In this document: one piece after another, positions 8,957-18,385 of the stretch
Layout: the number at the start of each line of letters is the position of its first letter
Numbering within the stretch: position 1 is the first letter of the stretch
Source: Bacteroidia bacterium
GTDB lineage: Bacteria; Bacteroidota; Bacteroidia; B-17B0; Aurantibacillaceae
DNA: 64,000 bases
Assembly (NCBI GenBank): GCA_026414605.1
Contig: JAOAIP010000034.1
Coordinates: 53,276-117,275 of the forward strand
Direction of reading: 5' to 3'
Position numbers and translations under genes: made by a program
The notes under the pieces: model-generated
Databases searched by the model: none
The model's input: only the letters and a program-made list of their open reading frames with translations
Told to the model about the DNA's origin: nothing

Positions 8957-10264
8957 TTATAGGGATAATTTTTTATTCTTTCTCTCAGATACATCAATCA
9001 CTGCCGATGCTACAGCATTTCCTAAAATATTGGTAGCACTTCGTCCCATATCTAATAATTGATCAATGGCTAACAAAAGTAATAATCCTTCTACAGGGAT
9101 ATTAAAATATGCTAACATTCCTGCAATAATCACAAGTGAAGCACGTGGTACTCCTGCAATGCCTTTGCTGGACAATAATAATATCAACATCATATTGATT
9201 TGATCTACTATGCTTAAATGAATATGATAGGCCTGAGCAATAAAAACAGTCGCAAAAGTCATATAGGTTATAGATCCATCCAGATTGAATGAATAACCTA
9301 ATGGCAAAACAAATCCTACTATTTTATCACTTATGCCAAATTTTTTTAATGCTTCCATCGTTGAAGGCATAGCGGCTTCTGAACTGGCTGTACTAAATGC
9401 TAAAAGTAGGGGCTCGTATAATGATTTTACTAATTTCCAAAAAGGAATTTTGAACAACCAACAAACTAATGATAAAACTACAAAACCAAAAAATAACAGG
9501 GTCAGATAAAATACGATTATTAAGTACAAATAGCCCTTTAAGACATCCAAACCTTGCTTTACAACTACTGCAGTTATAGATCCAAATACACCTAATGGGG
9601 CAAAGTACATTACATAATTGGTTAATTTAAACATTGCTTCAGCAATGGATTCTGATAGTTCAAAAATTAGTTTTCCTTTGTTGGTACTACCTGCGGCTAT
9701 AGCAAATAAAACAGCAAAAATGACGATGGGTAAAATATCATTTTTGGCTAAAGCATTGAAAATACTATCAGGGATAACGTGTGTGATAAATTCGTGGGCA
9801 TCAAAACCTTTTTTTTGAACTGGAATTTCATATTTTGTAGGAATTTCTAAATTCATTTTAGTACCTGGTTGAAATAGATTAACACTCAAAAGTCCTAACA
9901 ATAATGCAATGAGAGTCATAACATAAAAATAAATCATTGTCTTTATGCCTATTCTTCCAAGTGTACTTATGTTTTCAATTTTTCCCACACCACTAATCAA
10001 TACAGAAAGTACAAGAGGGGCTATAATCATTTTTATTAAACGTAAAAAGATTTCACTTAAAATTGAAAATTGAGACGCCACATTTTCTTTTATTTGCTTA
10101 AAGTCATTGTGAAGGATAGATTTTATAACAGAACTATCAGTGGAATTGAGAAGAGAATTTTCAAGATCTGTGTAATACTTGTTATACAAATACCCTGTCA
10201 AAATGCCCAAAATCAAGGCAATTAAGATGGCTGTAACTAATTTATTCTTTTTGAAGAATTGCAT
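8957..10264 (-). CDS. Dicarboxylate/amino acid:cation symporter (GltP/DctA family)
   Basis: 435-residue inner-membrane carrier of the DAACS family, which brings in glutamate/aspartate or C4-dicarboxylates with H+ or Na+. Seen: about eight hydrophobic segments, the serine-rich hairpin motif 'STASSEAAMPSTME', 'NLDGSITYMTFATVFIAQA', the second hairpin 'LSSKGIAGVPRASLV', and the TM8 region 'GRSATNILGNAVAS', where the usual Asp-x-x-x-Thr/Arg substrate ligands are partly replaced. Substrate therefore cannot be named. Last gene of a tight minus-strand set: 6 bases after hflX. Confidence 0.85.
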   Translation of the reverse strand: MQFFKKNKLVTAILIALILGILTGYLYNKYYTDLENSLLNSTDSSVIKSILHNDFKQIKENVASQFSILSEIFLRLIKMIIAPLVLSVLISGVGKIENISTLGRIGIKTMIYFYVMTLIALLLGLLSVNLFQPGTKMNLEIPTKYEIPVQKKGFDAHEFITHVIPDSIFNALAKNDILPIVIFAVLFAIAAGSTNKGKLIFELSESIAEAMFKLTNYVMYFAPLGVFGSITAVVVKQGLDVLKGYLYLIIVFYLTLLFFGFVVLSLVCWLFKIPFWKLVKSLYEPLLLAFSTASSEAAMPSTMEALKKFGISDKIVGFVLPLGYSFNLDGSITYMTFATVFIAQAYHIHLSIVDQINMMLILLLSSKGIAGVPRASLVIIAGMLAYFNIPVEGLLLLLAIDQLLDMGRSATNILGNAVASAVIDVSERKNKKLSL

Positions 10265-10270
10265 ATTTAT

Positions 10271-11482
10271 TTATTGTAAATGAAGATAAGAAGATACGTA
10301 AGGATACCTTTTATGATAAATTTCTTCTACTTTTGTTTTTATCAAATTTCTTAATTCATTTATGTTTATTTTTTTCTCAGCACTTATAAATACAACAGGA
10401 TCATTTAAATGTTGCATCCACGTTTTTTTTAGTTCATCTAAGGAAGGCAATTGATCTTCTTCCAATAGAGAATGCGTTTTTTTGAATGCTTCGTATTGAC
10501 TCTGATACAAATCAATTTTATTAAACACCATTATAATTGTTTCAGGATTGGCTTTTATCTCGTGAAGAGTTTGTTGAACAACTTTAATATGTTCTTCAAA
10601 ATTTGGGTGTGAAATATCAACGACGTGTAGCAAAATATCGGCTTCTCTGGCTTCATCTAAGGTGGATTTAAAACTTTCAATTAATTGATGAGGTAATTTA
10701 CGAATAAATCCCACTGTGTCGCTGAGTAAAAATGGCGTAGTATCTAAGATCACCTTGCGAGTAGTAGTGTCAAGAGTGGCAAAGAGTTTGTTTTCTACAA
10801 ATACTTTACTTTTACTTAATAAATTCATCAAGGTAGATTTACCAACATTAGTATATCCTACCAATGCTACTCTCACTAACTGGCTGCGGTTCTTTCTTTG
10901 AGTGATCATTTGCTTGTCTATATCCTTTAACTGCTTTTTTAATTGAGCAATTTTATTTTTGATAATTCTTCTGTCGGTTTCAATTTCTTTTTCTCCTGCA
11001 CCACCTCTTGTTCCTGTACCTCCTCTTTGACGTTCTAAGTGCGTCCACATTCCTGTTAATCGTGGTAAAAGATATTCGTATTGGGCTAATTGAACTTGTG
11101 TTTTGGCGTAAGAAGTTTTCGCTCGTTGAACAAAAATTTCTAAGATGAGTAAGGTTCTATCCATTACTCTTTTTTGAAAAAACTTTTCAAGATTTCTTTG
11201 CTGTGCAGGACTTAATTCATCATCAAATATAATTAAATCAATGGAATTATTATCCACATAATTTTTAATTTCTTCTGCTTTACCTTTTCCAATAAAGGTA
11301 GCAGGATCGGGCTTGTCTAATTTTTGTGTAAAAATTTTTACAGTTTCAGCATTGTAAGTCGTCGCTAAAAATTTCAACTCATCCAGATATTCTTGCAAAG
11401 GTGTTTTTTGTCCTTTTAATTCAACACCTACTAAAACTGCTTTTAAGGGCTGAATAACAGTATACTCTCTCTTTTCAATCAT
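10271..11482 (-). CDS. hflX: Ribosome-associated GTPase HflX
   Basis: 403 residues. HflX binds 50S and stalled 70S ribosomes and helps split them under stress. Seen: the N-terminal HflX domain ending in the Gly-rich loop 'ERQRGGTGTRGGAGEKEIETDRR', then a G domain with G1 'GYTNVGKST' (about residue 206), G3 'DTVGF' and G4 'NKID'. The length is normal. Only 12 bases after the SirB2-cytochrome gene and 6 before the symporter, so probably one transcript, although no functional link is obvious. Confidence 0.94.
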   Translation of the reverse strand: MIEKREYTVIQPLKAVLVGVELKGQKTPLQEYLDELKFLATTYNAETVKIFTQKLDKPDPATFIGKGKAEEIKNYVDNNSIDLIIFDDELSPAQQRNLEKFFQKRVMDRTLLILEIFVQRAKTSYAKTQVQLAQYEYLLPRLTGMWTHLERQRGGTGTRGGAGEKEIETDRRIIKNKIAQLKKQLKDIDKQMITQRKNRSQLVRVALVGYTNVGKSTLMNLLSKSKVFVENKLFATLDTTTRKVILDTTPFLLSDTVGFIRKLPHQLIESFKSTLDEAREADILLHVVDISHPNFEEHIKVVQQTLHEIKANPETIIMVFNKIDLYQSQYEAFKKTHSLLEEDQLPSLDELKKTWMQHLNDPVVFISAEKKININELRNLIKTKVEEIYHKRYPYVSSYLHLQ

Positions 11483-11494
11483 TTTTACAAAGTA

Positions 11495-12085
11495 CTATTT
11501 TTTGATATTCTTTAAAACATACTCTGCCACTGCATTGGCTTGATCGTCAGTCATTTCTACTTTGGGCATTGCTCCTTTACCATTCAAAATGATGGATGCA
11601 ATTTCAGATTGAGATAATTTTGTTTGAGATAAATCAGAAGCCCCTGCTACTCCTAATTTTCCATCGTTTCCATGACATACAGCACAACTTGCTTCATAAA
11701 TACTTTTTCCATCGGTTACACTTTTATCTATTTTTTTGGTTCTACTCATTTCTGCTAATCCATAAGCAGCCACAATAAACATTAAGGAAAACAAAGCCAA
11801 AATTTTATTGGATCTTTTGTATGCAACAACTGCCAAAGGTATAGATAATACTACTAAAATAAGTTTAATAATAAGCATTGTTTTGATTTCAGGAATTTGA
11901 GTAATTAAATATATACCTGTTATTAAAAATAACACACTGACAATCATTTCTAATATCTTTGTATAGGACTTGAATTTTTCTAATTTATCATTGGCATTAG
12001 ATAGTAATAATAATGTTTTGATAAAGTAAATTAAAAAAAAGATGGTAACGCTGATGCTGTGAATTTTGAGAATCATTGAATACAT
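11495..12085 (-). CDS. SirB2-like membrane protein fused to a c-type cytochrome domain
   Basis: 196 residues in two parts. Residues ~5-112 form four hydrophobic segments resembling the SirB2 family ('MILKIHSISVTIFFLIYF...'). Residues ~120-196 are a small monohaem cytochrome c with the haem-attachment motif CAVCH (134-138) and a likely Met ligand in 'GKGAMPKV' (Met173). The haem domain would face the periplasm, making this a membrane-anchored electron carrier. The 'C..CHG..G' and 'GxGxMP' spacing fits class I cytochromes. No oxidase or dehydrogenase gene lies beside it, so the redox partner is unknown. First gene of the group with hflX and the symporter. Confidence 0.8.
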   Translation of the reverse strand: MYSMILKIHSISVTIFFLIYFIKTLLLLSNANDKLEKFKSYTKILEMIVSVLFLITGIYLITQIPEIKTMLIIKLILVVLSIPLAVVAYKRSNKILALFSLMFIVAAYGLAEMSRTKKIDKSVTDGKSIYEASCAVCHGNDGKLGVAGASDLSQTKLSQSEIASIILNGKGAMPKVEMTDDQANAVAEYVLKNIKK

Positions 12086-12190
12086 AGTGGTAAATTTTAA
12101 TTTTGTGCAAAAATGAGAAATAATTTGAAGTTAGTAAAATATAAACTTCATTTAATATCTATTTTCAATAGAAAAGGATGATGAAAAATT

Positions 12191-14068
12191 TTATACAATC
12201 AACAACGGAACATCTAATTTATGACGCACTTCATCAATGGTTGTTCCTAATAAGAAATCCTTAAGAGTTTGGTGTCCGTGTGCGGCCATAATTAAGACAT
12301 CGGCTTGTTTTTCTTTTACAATTCTTGGAATTTCTGATTTAGGATTTCCAAAACCAATGACGTAAGAACATTGTCTATTTTTTTGTTGTAACAACTCACA
12401 ATATCTTTCAATATACTTTTTATCCTCAATAAATTCAGCACTTTCCATTTGATTTTGATAGATAATAGATCCTATATTATTCAAAATGTGAATGAGAATA
12501 ATCTCTGAATTTTCATTAGATAAATGAAGTGCATAATTTAATGCTTTATTATCAGATGCAGAAAAATCAACAGATACGGCTATTCTTTGAAAATGTAAGG
12601 ACTTATGCGTTAAATGAATATTGGGAAAATTACCGTGAATAGACGAAATATCCTTATGCTTTTGAAAAAATGTTGGAACAATTAAAATATACATTAAAAG
12701 TAATAAACAAAGTACTATCAGAGGAATAACAATGATGCTAAATAAAAATGGATGTGTTGTTTGAGAATAATATTGGGCTACTTCATTAAGTACCATTTTT
12801 AAGTTTAATACTAAAATAATACTAACCATTATCCATGAAACAATTTTTTGCCAACTTGGAATAACATAATTTCCCATTAATTGCTTGTTACTAACAAAAT
12901 AAATAAGTGGAATCACAGCAAAACCTAATTGCAAACTCAACACCACTTGACTAAATATCAATAAATTTGAGATTTTATCTTCACCTACAAAAATAACGGT
13001 CAGTGCTGCAGGTAAAATGGCTAACAAACGAGTAACGATTCTTCTCACTAATGGATTAAGGCGGATATTGAGATACCCTTCCATAATAATTTGTCCTGCT
13101 AATGTGCCCGTAATGGTGGAACTTTGCCCTGCTGCAATCAAAGCAACTGCAAATAATATAGGGGCTAAACGATTACCAAGTACATTTTGAAGCAAACGAT
13201 GGGCTTCTTGTATTTCACTGACATTATAGATGTTATTTTTAAAAAATACAGAAGCCGCTAAAATCATTATAGAAGCATTTACTAAAAATGCTAAATTCAA
13301 AGCCAATACACTATCTATCAAATTGTATTTTAATGCAGAAAGTATTCCGCTTCGTGTTCTTTGAATTTTGCGAGTTTGCACCAAAGAACTATGCAAATAT
13401 AAATTATGCGGCATCACTGTAGCCCCAATAATCCCAATGGCAATATATAAAGCATCTTCATTAACAAGAGAGGGCACGAAACCCTTTATTATTTGCGATG
13501 GATGGGGCTTTACAATAAACATTTCCAATAAAAAACAAAATCCAATAACTCCCACTAATGCTAATATAAACGCTTCTAATTTTCGCACGCCTCTATTCAT
13601 TAAAAACAAAAGTAAAAAACTATCAATCACGGTAATTAGGATGCCATTCAATAAAGAGATAGATGGAAATAATAAATGAATACCAATAGCCATTCCAATA
13701 ACTTCTGCCAAATCCGTAGCAATGATGGCAATTTCAGCAAGTAAATACAAAAAGAAGTTAGGGACAGAAGGAAAAAAAATACGATTGGCTTGTGCCAAAT
13801 CTAAACCTGTAACGATTCCTAAACGAGCACTATGACTTTGTAGCAAAATCGCCATTAAATTGCTCATCAATAATACCCACAATAAGGAATACCCAAAACT
13901 ACTGCCCCCTGCAATATCTGTTGCCCAATTTCCAGGATCCATATAACCAACGCTTATTAAATACGCTGGCCCTGCAAATGCTAAAAATCTTCGAATAGGG
14001 CTTTTATACTCTGTACTCACCGATGCATTGATATCATCAAGAGATTTTAAGTTTCTATGTTTTGACAT
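12191..14068 (-). CDS. Nramp divalent-metal (Mn2+/Fe2+) transporter with C-terminal universal-stress domain
   Basis: 625 residues. The N-terminal ~430 are an Nramp/MntH carrier that moves Mn2+ or Fe2+ inward with protons. The metal-site motifs are present: DPGN (residues 44-47) in TM1 and MPH (219-221) in TM6; both are intact, so transport is likely. A linker membrane segment leads to a UspA domain from about residue 492 to the end, with the nucleotide-binding style 'AAHGHQT...LLGTTIDEV'. The cytosolic Usp part may sense nucleotide or regulate transport (inference). The upstream DNA has a -7 box and overlapping inverted repeats typical of metalloregulator sites. Single-gene transcript. Confidence 0.9.
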   Translation of the reverse strand: MSKHRNLKSLDDINASVSTEYKSPIRRFLAFAGPAYLISVGYMDPGNWATDIAGGSSFGYSLLWVLLMSNLMAILLQSHSARLGIVTGLDLAQANRIFFPSVPNFFLYLLAEIAIIATDLAEVIGMAIGIHLLFPSISLLNGILITVIDSFLLLFLMNRGVRKLEAFILALVGVIGFCFLLEMFIVKPHPSQIIKGFVPSLVNEDALYIAIGIIGATVMPHNLYLHSSLVQTRKIQRTRSGILSALKYNLIDSVLALNLAFLVNASIMILAASVFFKNNIYNVSEIQEAHRLLQNVLGNRLAPILFAVALIAAGQSSTITGTLAGQIIMEGYLNIRLNPLVRRIVTRLLAILPAALTVIFVGEDKISNLLIFSQVVLSLQLGFAVIPLIYFVSNKQLMGNYVIPSWQKIVSWIMVSIILVLNLKMVLNEVAQYYSQTTHPFLFSIIVIPLIVLCLLLLMYILIVPTFFQKHKDISSIHGNFPNIHLTHKSLHFQRIAVSVDFSASDNKALNYALHLSNENSEIILIHILNNIGSIIYQNQMESAEFIEDKKYIERYCELLQQKNRQCSYVIGFGNPKSEIPRIVKEKQADVLIMAAHGHQTLKDFLLGTTIDEVRHKLDVPLLIV

Positions 14069-14090
14069 TAAAAATTAATTTAGAATGGCA

Positions 14091-14142
14091 CAAAATTACG
14101 AATTTTATTTATCTAAAAATAAATTTAGATTTGTCTAAATTT
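14091..14142 (-). promoter_or_regulatory. Nramp-gene promoter with overlapping inverted repeats (candidate DtxR/MntR-type operator)
   Basis: Minus-strand -7 box TAATTTTG occupies 14091-14098. Just upstream, where the -33 region should lie, are perfect 9-base arms AAATTTAGA (14121-14129) and TCTAAATTT (14134-14142) with a 4-base spacer. An overlapping second pair is ATCTAAA (14111-14117) with TTTAGAT (14124-14130). Position and symmetry suit a repressor that shuts off metal uptake. The regulator gene is not in the window. Confidence 0.55.
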
Positions 14143-14177
14143 TTATTTAAAAGGATTAAAAAATACTATTACAATAT

Positions 14178-14783
14178 TTACTTAATCTGCAAGGGCACTC
14201 TATTTAATATAGATCTACTCAAGGTTATTTCATCAGCATAGTTCAAATCTTCTCCTACAGAAATACCTTTTGCTAAGGTCGTAATTTTTACATCACTAAT
14301 ATTGGATATTTTTTTACACAAATAAAAACTGGTAGATTCTCCTTCGGGCGTGGCATTCAACGCAAGAATAACTTCATCAATTGGCTGGTGGCTTATTCGT
14401 TCTAATAATGATTCAATATTTAATTGTGATGGTCCTATTCCATTTATAGGTGAAATTAACCCTCCTAAAACATGATACACACCATTAAACGTATTTGTAC
14501 CTTCAATTGCTAATACATCTTGATAATCTTCTACTACACAAATTATTTGCTGATTTCTGACATTTGAAGCACATATTTCACACACTTCTGTTTCACAGAT
14601 ATTTCCACATACTTTACATTTTCTCAATTTTTGTTTGGCATCTATCAAACTCTGTGCAAAATTATAAGCATACATTTCATCTTTACGAATAATTTCAAGG
14701 GCTAATCTTAATGCGGTCTTTTTGCCAATTCCAGGCAATTCTGCTAAATGTTGAACTAATTTATCTATAAGGTCAGAAGACAT
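14178..14783 (-). CDS. recR: Recombination mediator RecR
   Basis: 201 residues. RecR works with RecO to load RecA at gaps in DNA. Seen: N-terminal helix-hairpin-helix ('LAELPGIGKKTALRLAL'), the four-Cys zinc finger 'CKVCGNICETEVCEIC' (about residues 53-68), the Toprim domain ('ICVVEDYQDVLAIEGT') and the C-terminal 'LARGISVG'-type motif, here 'LAKGISVGEDLNYAD'. The ATG at 14783 is preferred over an in-frame TTG at 14795 that lies inside a perfect -7 box. Confidence 0.95.
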   Translation of the reverse strand: MSSDLIDKLVQHLAELPGIGKKTALRLALEIIRKDEMYAYNFAQSLIDAKQKLRKCKVCGNICETEVCEICASNVRNQQIICVVEDYQDVLAIEGTNTFNGVYHVLGGLISPINGIGPSQLNIESLLERISHQPIDEVILALNATPEGESTSFYLCKKISNISDVKITTLAKGISVGEDLNYADEITLSRSILNRVPLQIK

Positions 14784-14792
14784 TTTTTTGTG

Positions 14793-14800
14793 CAAATATA
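14793..14800 (-). promoter_or_regulatory. -7 box of recR
   Basis: TATATTTG on the minus strand, ending 9 bases before the ATG, so the leader is very short. It decides the recR start. Confidence 0.5.
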
Positions 14801-14978
14801 CATCACTTTGTCAATAAATAGTTTTTAAAATCAGATTATGTTTTCAAGTGTATGACTATTGTTTTTGAGTTTAATACGATAAGTAGGATTTATTGTTATT
14901 TTGTTTTAGGATGTAAACAAATCAATTGCTCCATTTCATTTGTAAAAAATTCGGTATTATTGCTCAAAAAAATAATTT

Positions 14979-16016
14979 ATGAAAATAATCATTACAGGTG
15001 GTGCTGGATTTATTGGCACTCATGTTGTTAAATTATTTGTCAAAAAATATCCTCAGTATCAAATCTATAACCTTGATGCACTGACTTATGCAGGAAATTT
15101 AGAAAATCTCAAAGACATTGAACATTTGCCAAATTATCAATTTATCAAAGCAGATATTACGGATGAAAAACACATTCAACAAATTTTTGATGAAATTCAA
15201 CCCAATGCAGTTATTCATTTAGCCGCTGAAAGCCACGTAGACCGAAGTATAATGAACCCCAATCAATTTGTTTTAACAAATGTATTAGGAACTATACATC
15301 TTTTGAATGCAGCCAAAAAAATGAAGGATTTCAAAGTGTTTTATCATATTAGTACAGACGAAGTATATGGTTCGTTGGGCGAAACAGGATATTTTACCGA
15401 AAAAACACCTTATGATCCTCGCAGTCCTTACAGTGCATCAAAAGCATCATCCGATCATTTTGTACGATCGTATTTTCACACCTATCATTTACCTGTCAAA
15501 ATTTCTAATTGCTCAAATAATTATGGACCTTATCAATTTCCAGAAAAATTAATTCCTCTCTGTATTAATAATATCCTTAATGAAAAACCTTTGCCTATTT
15601 ATGGAAAAGGTGAAAATGTGAGAGATTGGCTATATGTAGAAGATCACGCAAGAGCAATTGACACTATTTTTCATCACGGAAAAATTGGTGAAACATACAA
15701 TATCGGTGGAAATAGCGAAAAGAAAAACATTGAAGTGGTGCAAACCCTGTGTCGCATAATGAATAAAAAGATGAACAAACCCAATGGTTATTATGAAAAA
15801 CTTATCACTTTTGTCAAAGATCGGGCTGGACACGACTTGCGTTATGCTATTGATTTTACAAAACTTAAAACAGAACTAAATTGGCAACCATCGGTTAGTT
15901 TTGAAGAAGGTATAGAAAAAACAATTGATTGGTATTTAAACAATTCTGAATGGTTGAAAAATGTAACCTCGGGAAACTATCAAAAATACTACGAAGAACA
16001 ATATAGTAAAAGATAA
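14979..16016 (+). CDS. rfbB: dTDP-glucose 4,6-dehydratase
   Basis: 345-residue extended short-chain dehydrogenase that turns dTDP-glucose into dTDP-4-keto-6-deoxyglucose for rhamnose and other deoxysugars of surface polysaccharide. Seen: the NAD-binding 'GGAGFIGTHVV' at the N-terminus, 'HLAAESHVDRSI', the catalytic 'STDEVYG' (Thr-Asp-Glu set), the YSASK Tyr/Lys pair and 'NNYGPYQFPEKLIPL', all diagnostic of RfbB. The other rhamnose genes (rfbA, C, D) are not here. A weak -7 box (TATTATTG, 14955-14962) precedes it. The next gene starts 41 bases downstream. Confidence 0.95.
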   Translation: MKIIITGGAGFIGTHVVKLFVKKYPQYQIYNLDALTYAGNLENLKDIEHLPNYQFIKADITDEKHIQQIFDEIQPNAVIHLAAESHVDRSIMNPNQFVLTNVLGTIHLLNAAKKMKDFKVFYHISTDEVYGSLGETGYFTEKTPYDPRSPYSASKASSDHFVRSYFHTYHLPVKISNCSNNYGPYQFPEKLIPLCINNILNEKPLPIYGKGENVRDWLYVEDHARAIDTIFHHGKIGETYNIGGNSEKKNIEVVQTLCRIMNKKMNKPNGYYEKLITFVKDRAGHDLRYAIDFTKLKTELNWQPSVSFEEGIEKTIDWYLNNSEWLKNVTSGNYQKYYEEQYSKR

Positions 16017-16057
16017 TCAAACAATATTTATATAAAAGTATTTAGCCGTTCAATAAA

Positions 16058-17017
16058 ATGGAAATATATAAACAAAGATATCTTATTACAGGTGGTGCTG
16101 GTTTTATTGGTTCTCATATTGCAGAACATTTAAGTCAAAATAATGCGTCTGTTATAGTGTTGGATAATTTAGTAACGGGCAATATCAAAAATATCCAACA
16201 TTTAAAAAATATACTTTTTGTCAAAGGTGATATCAATGATTCCGAACTTTTAAAAGATCTTTTGCCTCAAATAGATATTATCATTCATTTGGCTGCACTT
16301 GGTTCTGTCAATAGAAGTATTGAAAAGCCAATGGACACACATCTTGCTAATTCTACAGGATTTTTGAATATCCTTTATTGGGCAAAAGAATACAATATAA
16401 AAGGCGTGGTATATGCTTCATCTTCTTCTGTGTATGGAGATGATTCGCACTTACCTAAAAAAGAAGAATACATTGGAAATCCTTTATCTCCTTATGCAGT
16501 GAGTAAATTAAGTAATGAGTTATATGCTAAAGTATTTTGGCAACTTTTTCAATTACCCATAATAGGTTTAAGATATTTCAATGTTTTTGGACCTCGTCAA
16601 AATCCTTATGGACCTTATGCTGCGGCTATTCCTATATTTATTGAAAAAATGCTGAATCAAGAATCTATTTACATTCACGGAAGTGGTGAACAAAAAAGGG
16701 ATTTTACTTATGTAGAAAATGTGGTCAATGCCAATCTTGCTGCCATTCAATCTATCTTAAATAATAACACAAAAGCATTTGGAGATGTGTTTAATATCGG
16801 ATGTCATCAGAGTATTAGTATTAACCAAGTGTTTGAGATACTTGCTAAAAAGTTGAATTACATTCACGCCCCTGTTTATACAGAACCAAGAAAGGGAGAT
16901 ATTTTTGCATCTTTGGCAGACATAAGCAAAGCCCAAGAAATACTGGGCTACAAGCCCACTGTATTTTTTGAAGAAGGAATTGAAAGAACGGTGGAGTATT
17001 TTAATAATAGAAAATAA
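16058..17017 (+). CDS. NAD-dependent sugar epimerase, probably UDP-GlcNAc 4-epimerase (WbpP-like)
   Basis: 319-residue extended SDR. Seen: 'GGAGFIGSHIAEHL' (NAD), 'HLAALGSVNRSIEKP', the Ser triad 'ASSSSVYG', the YAVSK active-site pair and 'GLRYFNVFGPRQNPYGPYAAAIPIFI'. The 'AALGSV.RSI' and 'RYFNVFG.RQ.P.G.YAA' wording is typical of the WbpP/TviC group that interconverts UDP-GlcNAc and UDP-GalNAc (or their uronic acids). UDP-glucose 4-epimerase is the alternative. It lies between rfbB and the convergent manC, so all three supply activated sugars for surface glycans. Confidence 0.8.
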   Translation: MEIYKQRYLITGGAGFIGSHIAEHLSQNNASVIVLDNLVTGNIKNIQHLKNILFVKGDINDSELLKDLLPQIDIIIHLAALGSVNRSIEKPMDTHLANSTGFLNILYWAKEYNIKGVVYASSSSVYGDDSHLPKKEEYIGNPLSPYAVSKLSNELYAKVFWQLFQLPIIGLRYFNVFGPRQNPYGPYAAAIPIFIEKMLNQESIYIHGSGEQKRDFTYVENVVNANLAAIQSILNNNTKAFGDVFNIGCHQSISINQVFEILAKKLNYIHAPVYTEPRKGDIFASLADISKAQEILGYKPTVFFEEGIERTVEYFNNRK

Positions 17018-17067
17018 ATGCTGGTGATTTTAGCAATAATTCTCTATCTTAATTTAATAATTCTACA

Positions 17068-18159
17068 TTACACAAACTCATCTCCTTTTTGTACTCTAAT
17101 TTCATTTACAACATTGCGTATTTCTTGCTCATTATCTTTATGACAAATCAATAAAGTATTGTTGGACTCTACTATAATTAAATCTTTTAGCCCTACAAGT
17201 ACTACTAATTTATTATTAGGGACATTGACCAAACACTTTGTTGAATCATAAACCATTACATTTTTTCCGTGAATCGCATTTTTGTGTTCATCTTTTTGTA
17301 AATGTTCGTAAAGCGATTTCCACGTTCCTACATCGCTCCAAGCCAATGCTGTAGCACGAACATAAACATTATTGGCTTTTTCAAGAATAGCATAGTCAAT
17401 AGAGATATTTTTACAAATACTATAAGCGTGTTCTATAAATAATTTTTCTTTTTCTGTATAATAAATACCTTTTCCTGCACTAAATATCTGTGCCAGTTCT
17501 TTATCAAAATTTTCAAAAGCATCAATAATACTACGAATGCTCCAAATAAAAATTCCTGTATTCCATAAAAATTCGCCGCTTTTTACAAAATACTTGGCCA
17601 TTTCAAGATTGGGCTTTTCAATAAATGTTTTGACTTTGAAGATATGTTTATCTTTACTATCTACAGCATCTTGAATAAACTGAATATAACCATAGCCCGT
17701 ATTGGGTCGCTTGGGTTTAATGCCAATAGTTATCAAACAATTTTCTTCATTGGCTTTATTAAAACAAGAACGAACCGCAGTTACAAACTCATCTTCATTT
17801 TTAATAAGATGATCACTGGATAATACTAACATTACGGCATTAGGATTTTTTTCTCGCAATTTATAAGCCGCATAAGCGACACAAGGAGCCGTATTTTTTC
17901 TATAAGGTTCTAACCAGATATTTTCAGTAGGTAAGTCAGGCAATTGATTTTTTACTAATTCTTCATAATCCTTATTAGTGATGACGATGATATTTTCTTT
18001 TGAACATAATTTCAATGCTCTGTTGTAAGTATCTTGTAATAATGTTGTTCCTTTATTCAAAATATCTAAAAACTGCTTTGGTTTTTTAGAGGTGCTCAAT
18101 GGCCAAAATCTTGTACCTGCTCCACCTGCCATTATAACGACATAACAAGTTGTTGTCAT
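17068..18159 (-). CDS. manC: Mannose-1-phosphate guanylyltransferase
   Basis: 363-residue nucleotidyltransferase making GDP-mannose from GTP and mannose-1-phosphate. Seen: the signature 'IMAGGAGTRFWPLS...KPKQFLDI' at the N-terminus, 'LEPYRKNTAPCVAYAA', 'VLSSDHLI', 'FIEKPNLEMA' and 'WNTGIFIW'. It is the short form without the C-terminal phosphomannose-isomerase domain. A -7 box (18180-18187) sits upstream. Convergent with the epimerase gene, 50 bases between stops. Confidence 0.93.
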   Translation of the reverse strand: MTTTCYVVIMAGGAGTRFWPLSTSKKPKQFLDILNKGTTLLQDTYNRALKLCSKENIIVITNKDYEELVKNQLPDLPTENIWLEPYRKNTAPCVAYAAYKLREKNPNAVMLVLSSDHLIKNEDEFVTAVRSCFNKANEENCLITIGIKPKRPNTGYGYIQFIQDAVDSKDKHIFKVKTFIEKPNLEMAKYFVKSGEFLWNTGIFIWSIRSIIDAFENFDKELAQIFSAGKGIYYTEKEKLFIEHAYSICKNISIDYAILEKANNVYVRATALAWSDVGTWKSLYEHLQKDEHKNAIHGKNVMVYDSTKCLVNVPNNKLVVLVGLKDLIIVESNNTLLICHKDNEQEIRNVVNEIRVQKGDEFV

Positions 18160-18179
18160 TTATTTAAAATTAAGATGGG

Positions 18180-18187
18180 CAAATTTA
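18180..18187 (-). promoter_or_regulatory. -7 box of manC
   Basis: TAAATTTG on the minus strand, 20 bases before the manC ATG. Confidence 0.45.
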
Positions 18188-18385
18188 GGTAAAAATGATG
18201 AGTGAGAAGAAATTTTTACAGATAGAATTATTCTTTTTTGAAGCAATAATGAAATTCTTACTTTGATTTATAGTTGACAAACAATGATAGATGAACATCA
18301 AGAAATGAAAAATTCTCAAAAGTATTGCTATTATTGGGTTACTAAGGATTAATTTTTCATTTGAAACAAATTCACCCAAATACAT

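Noticed and set aside
18185..18385. 66-residue frame between manC and the two-TM protein gene
   Set aside because: AT-rich composition gives a Lys/Ile/Phe-rich peptide with no start signal; it covers the manC promoter.
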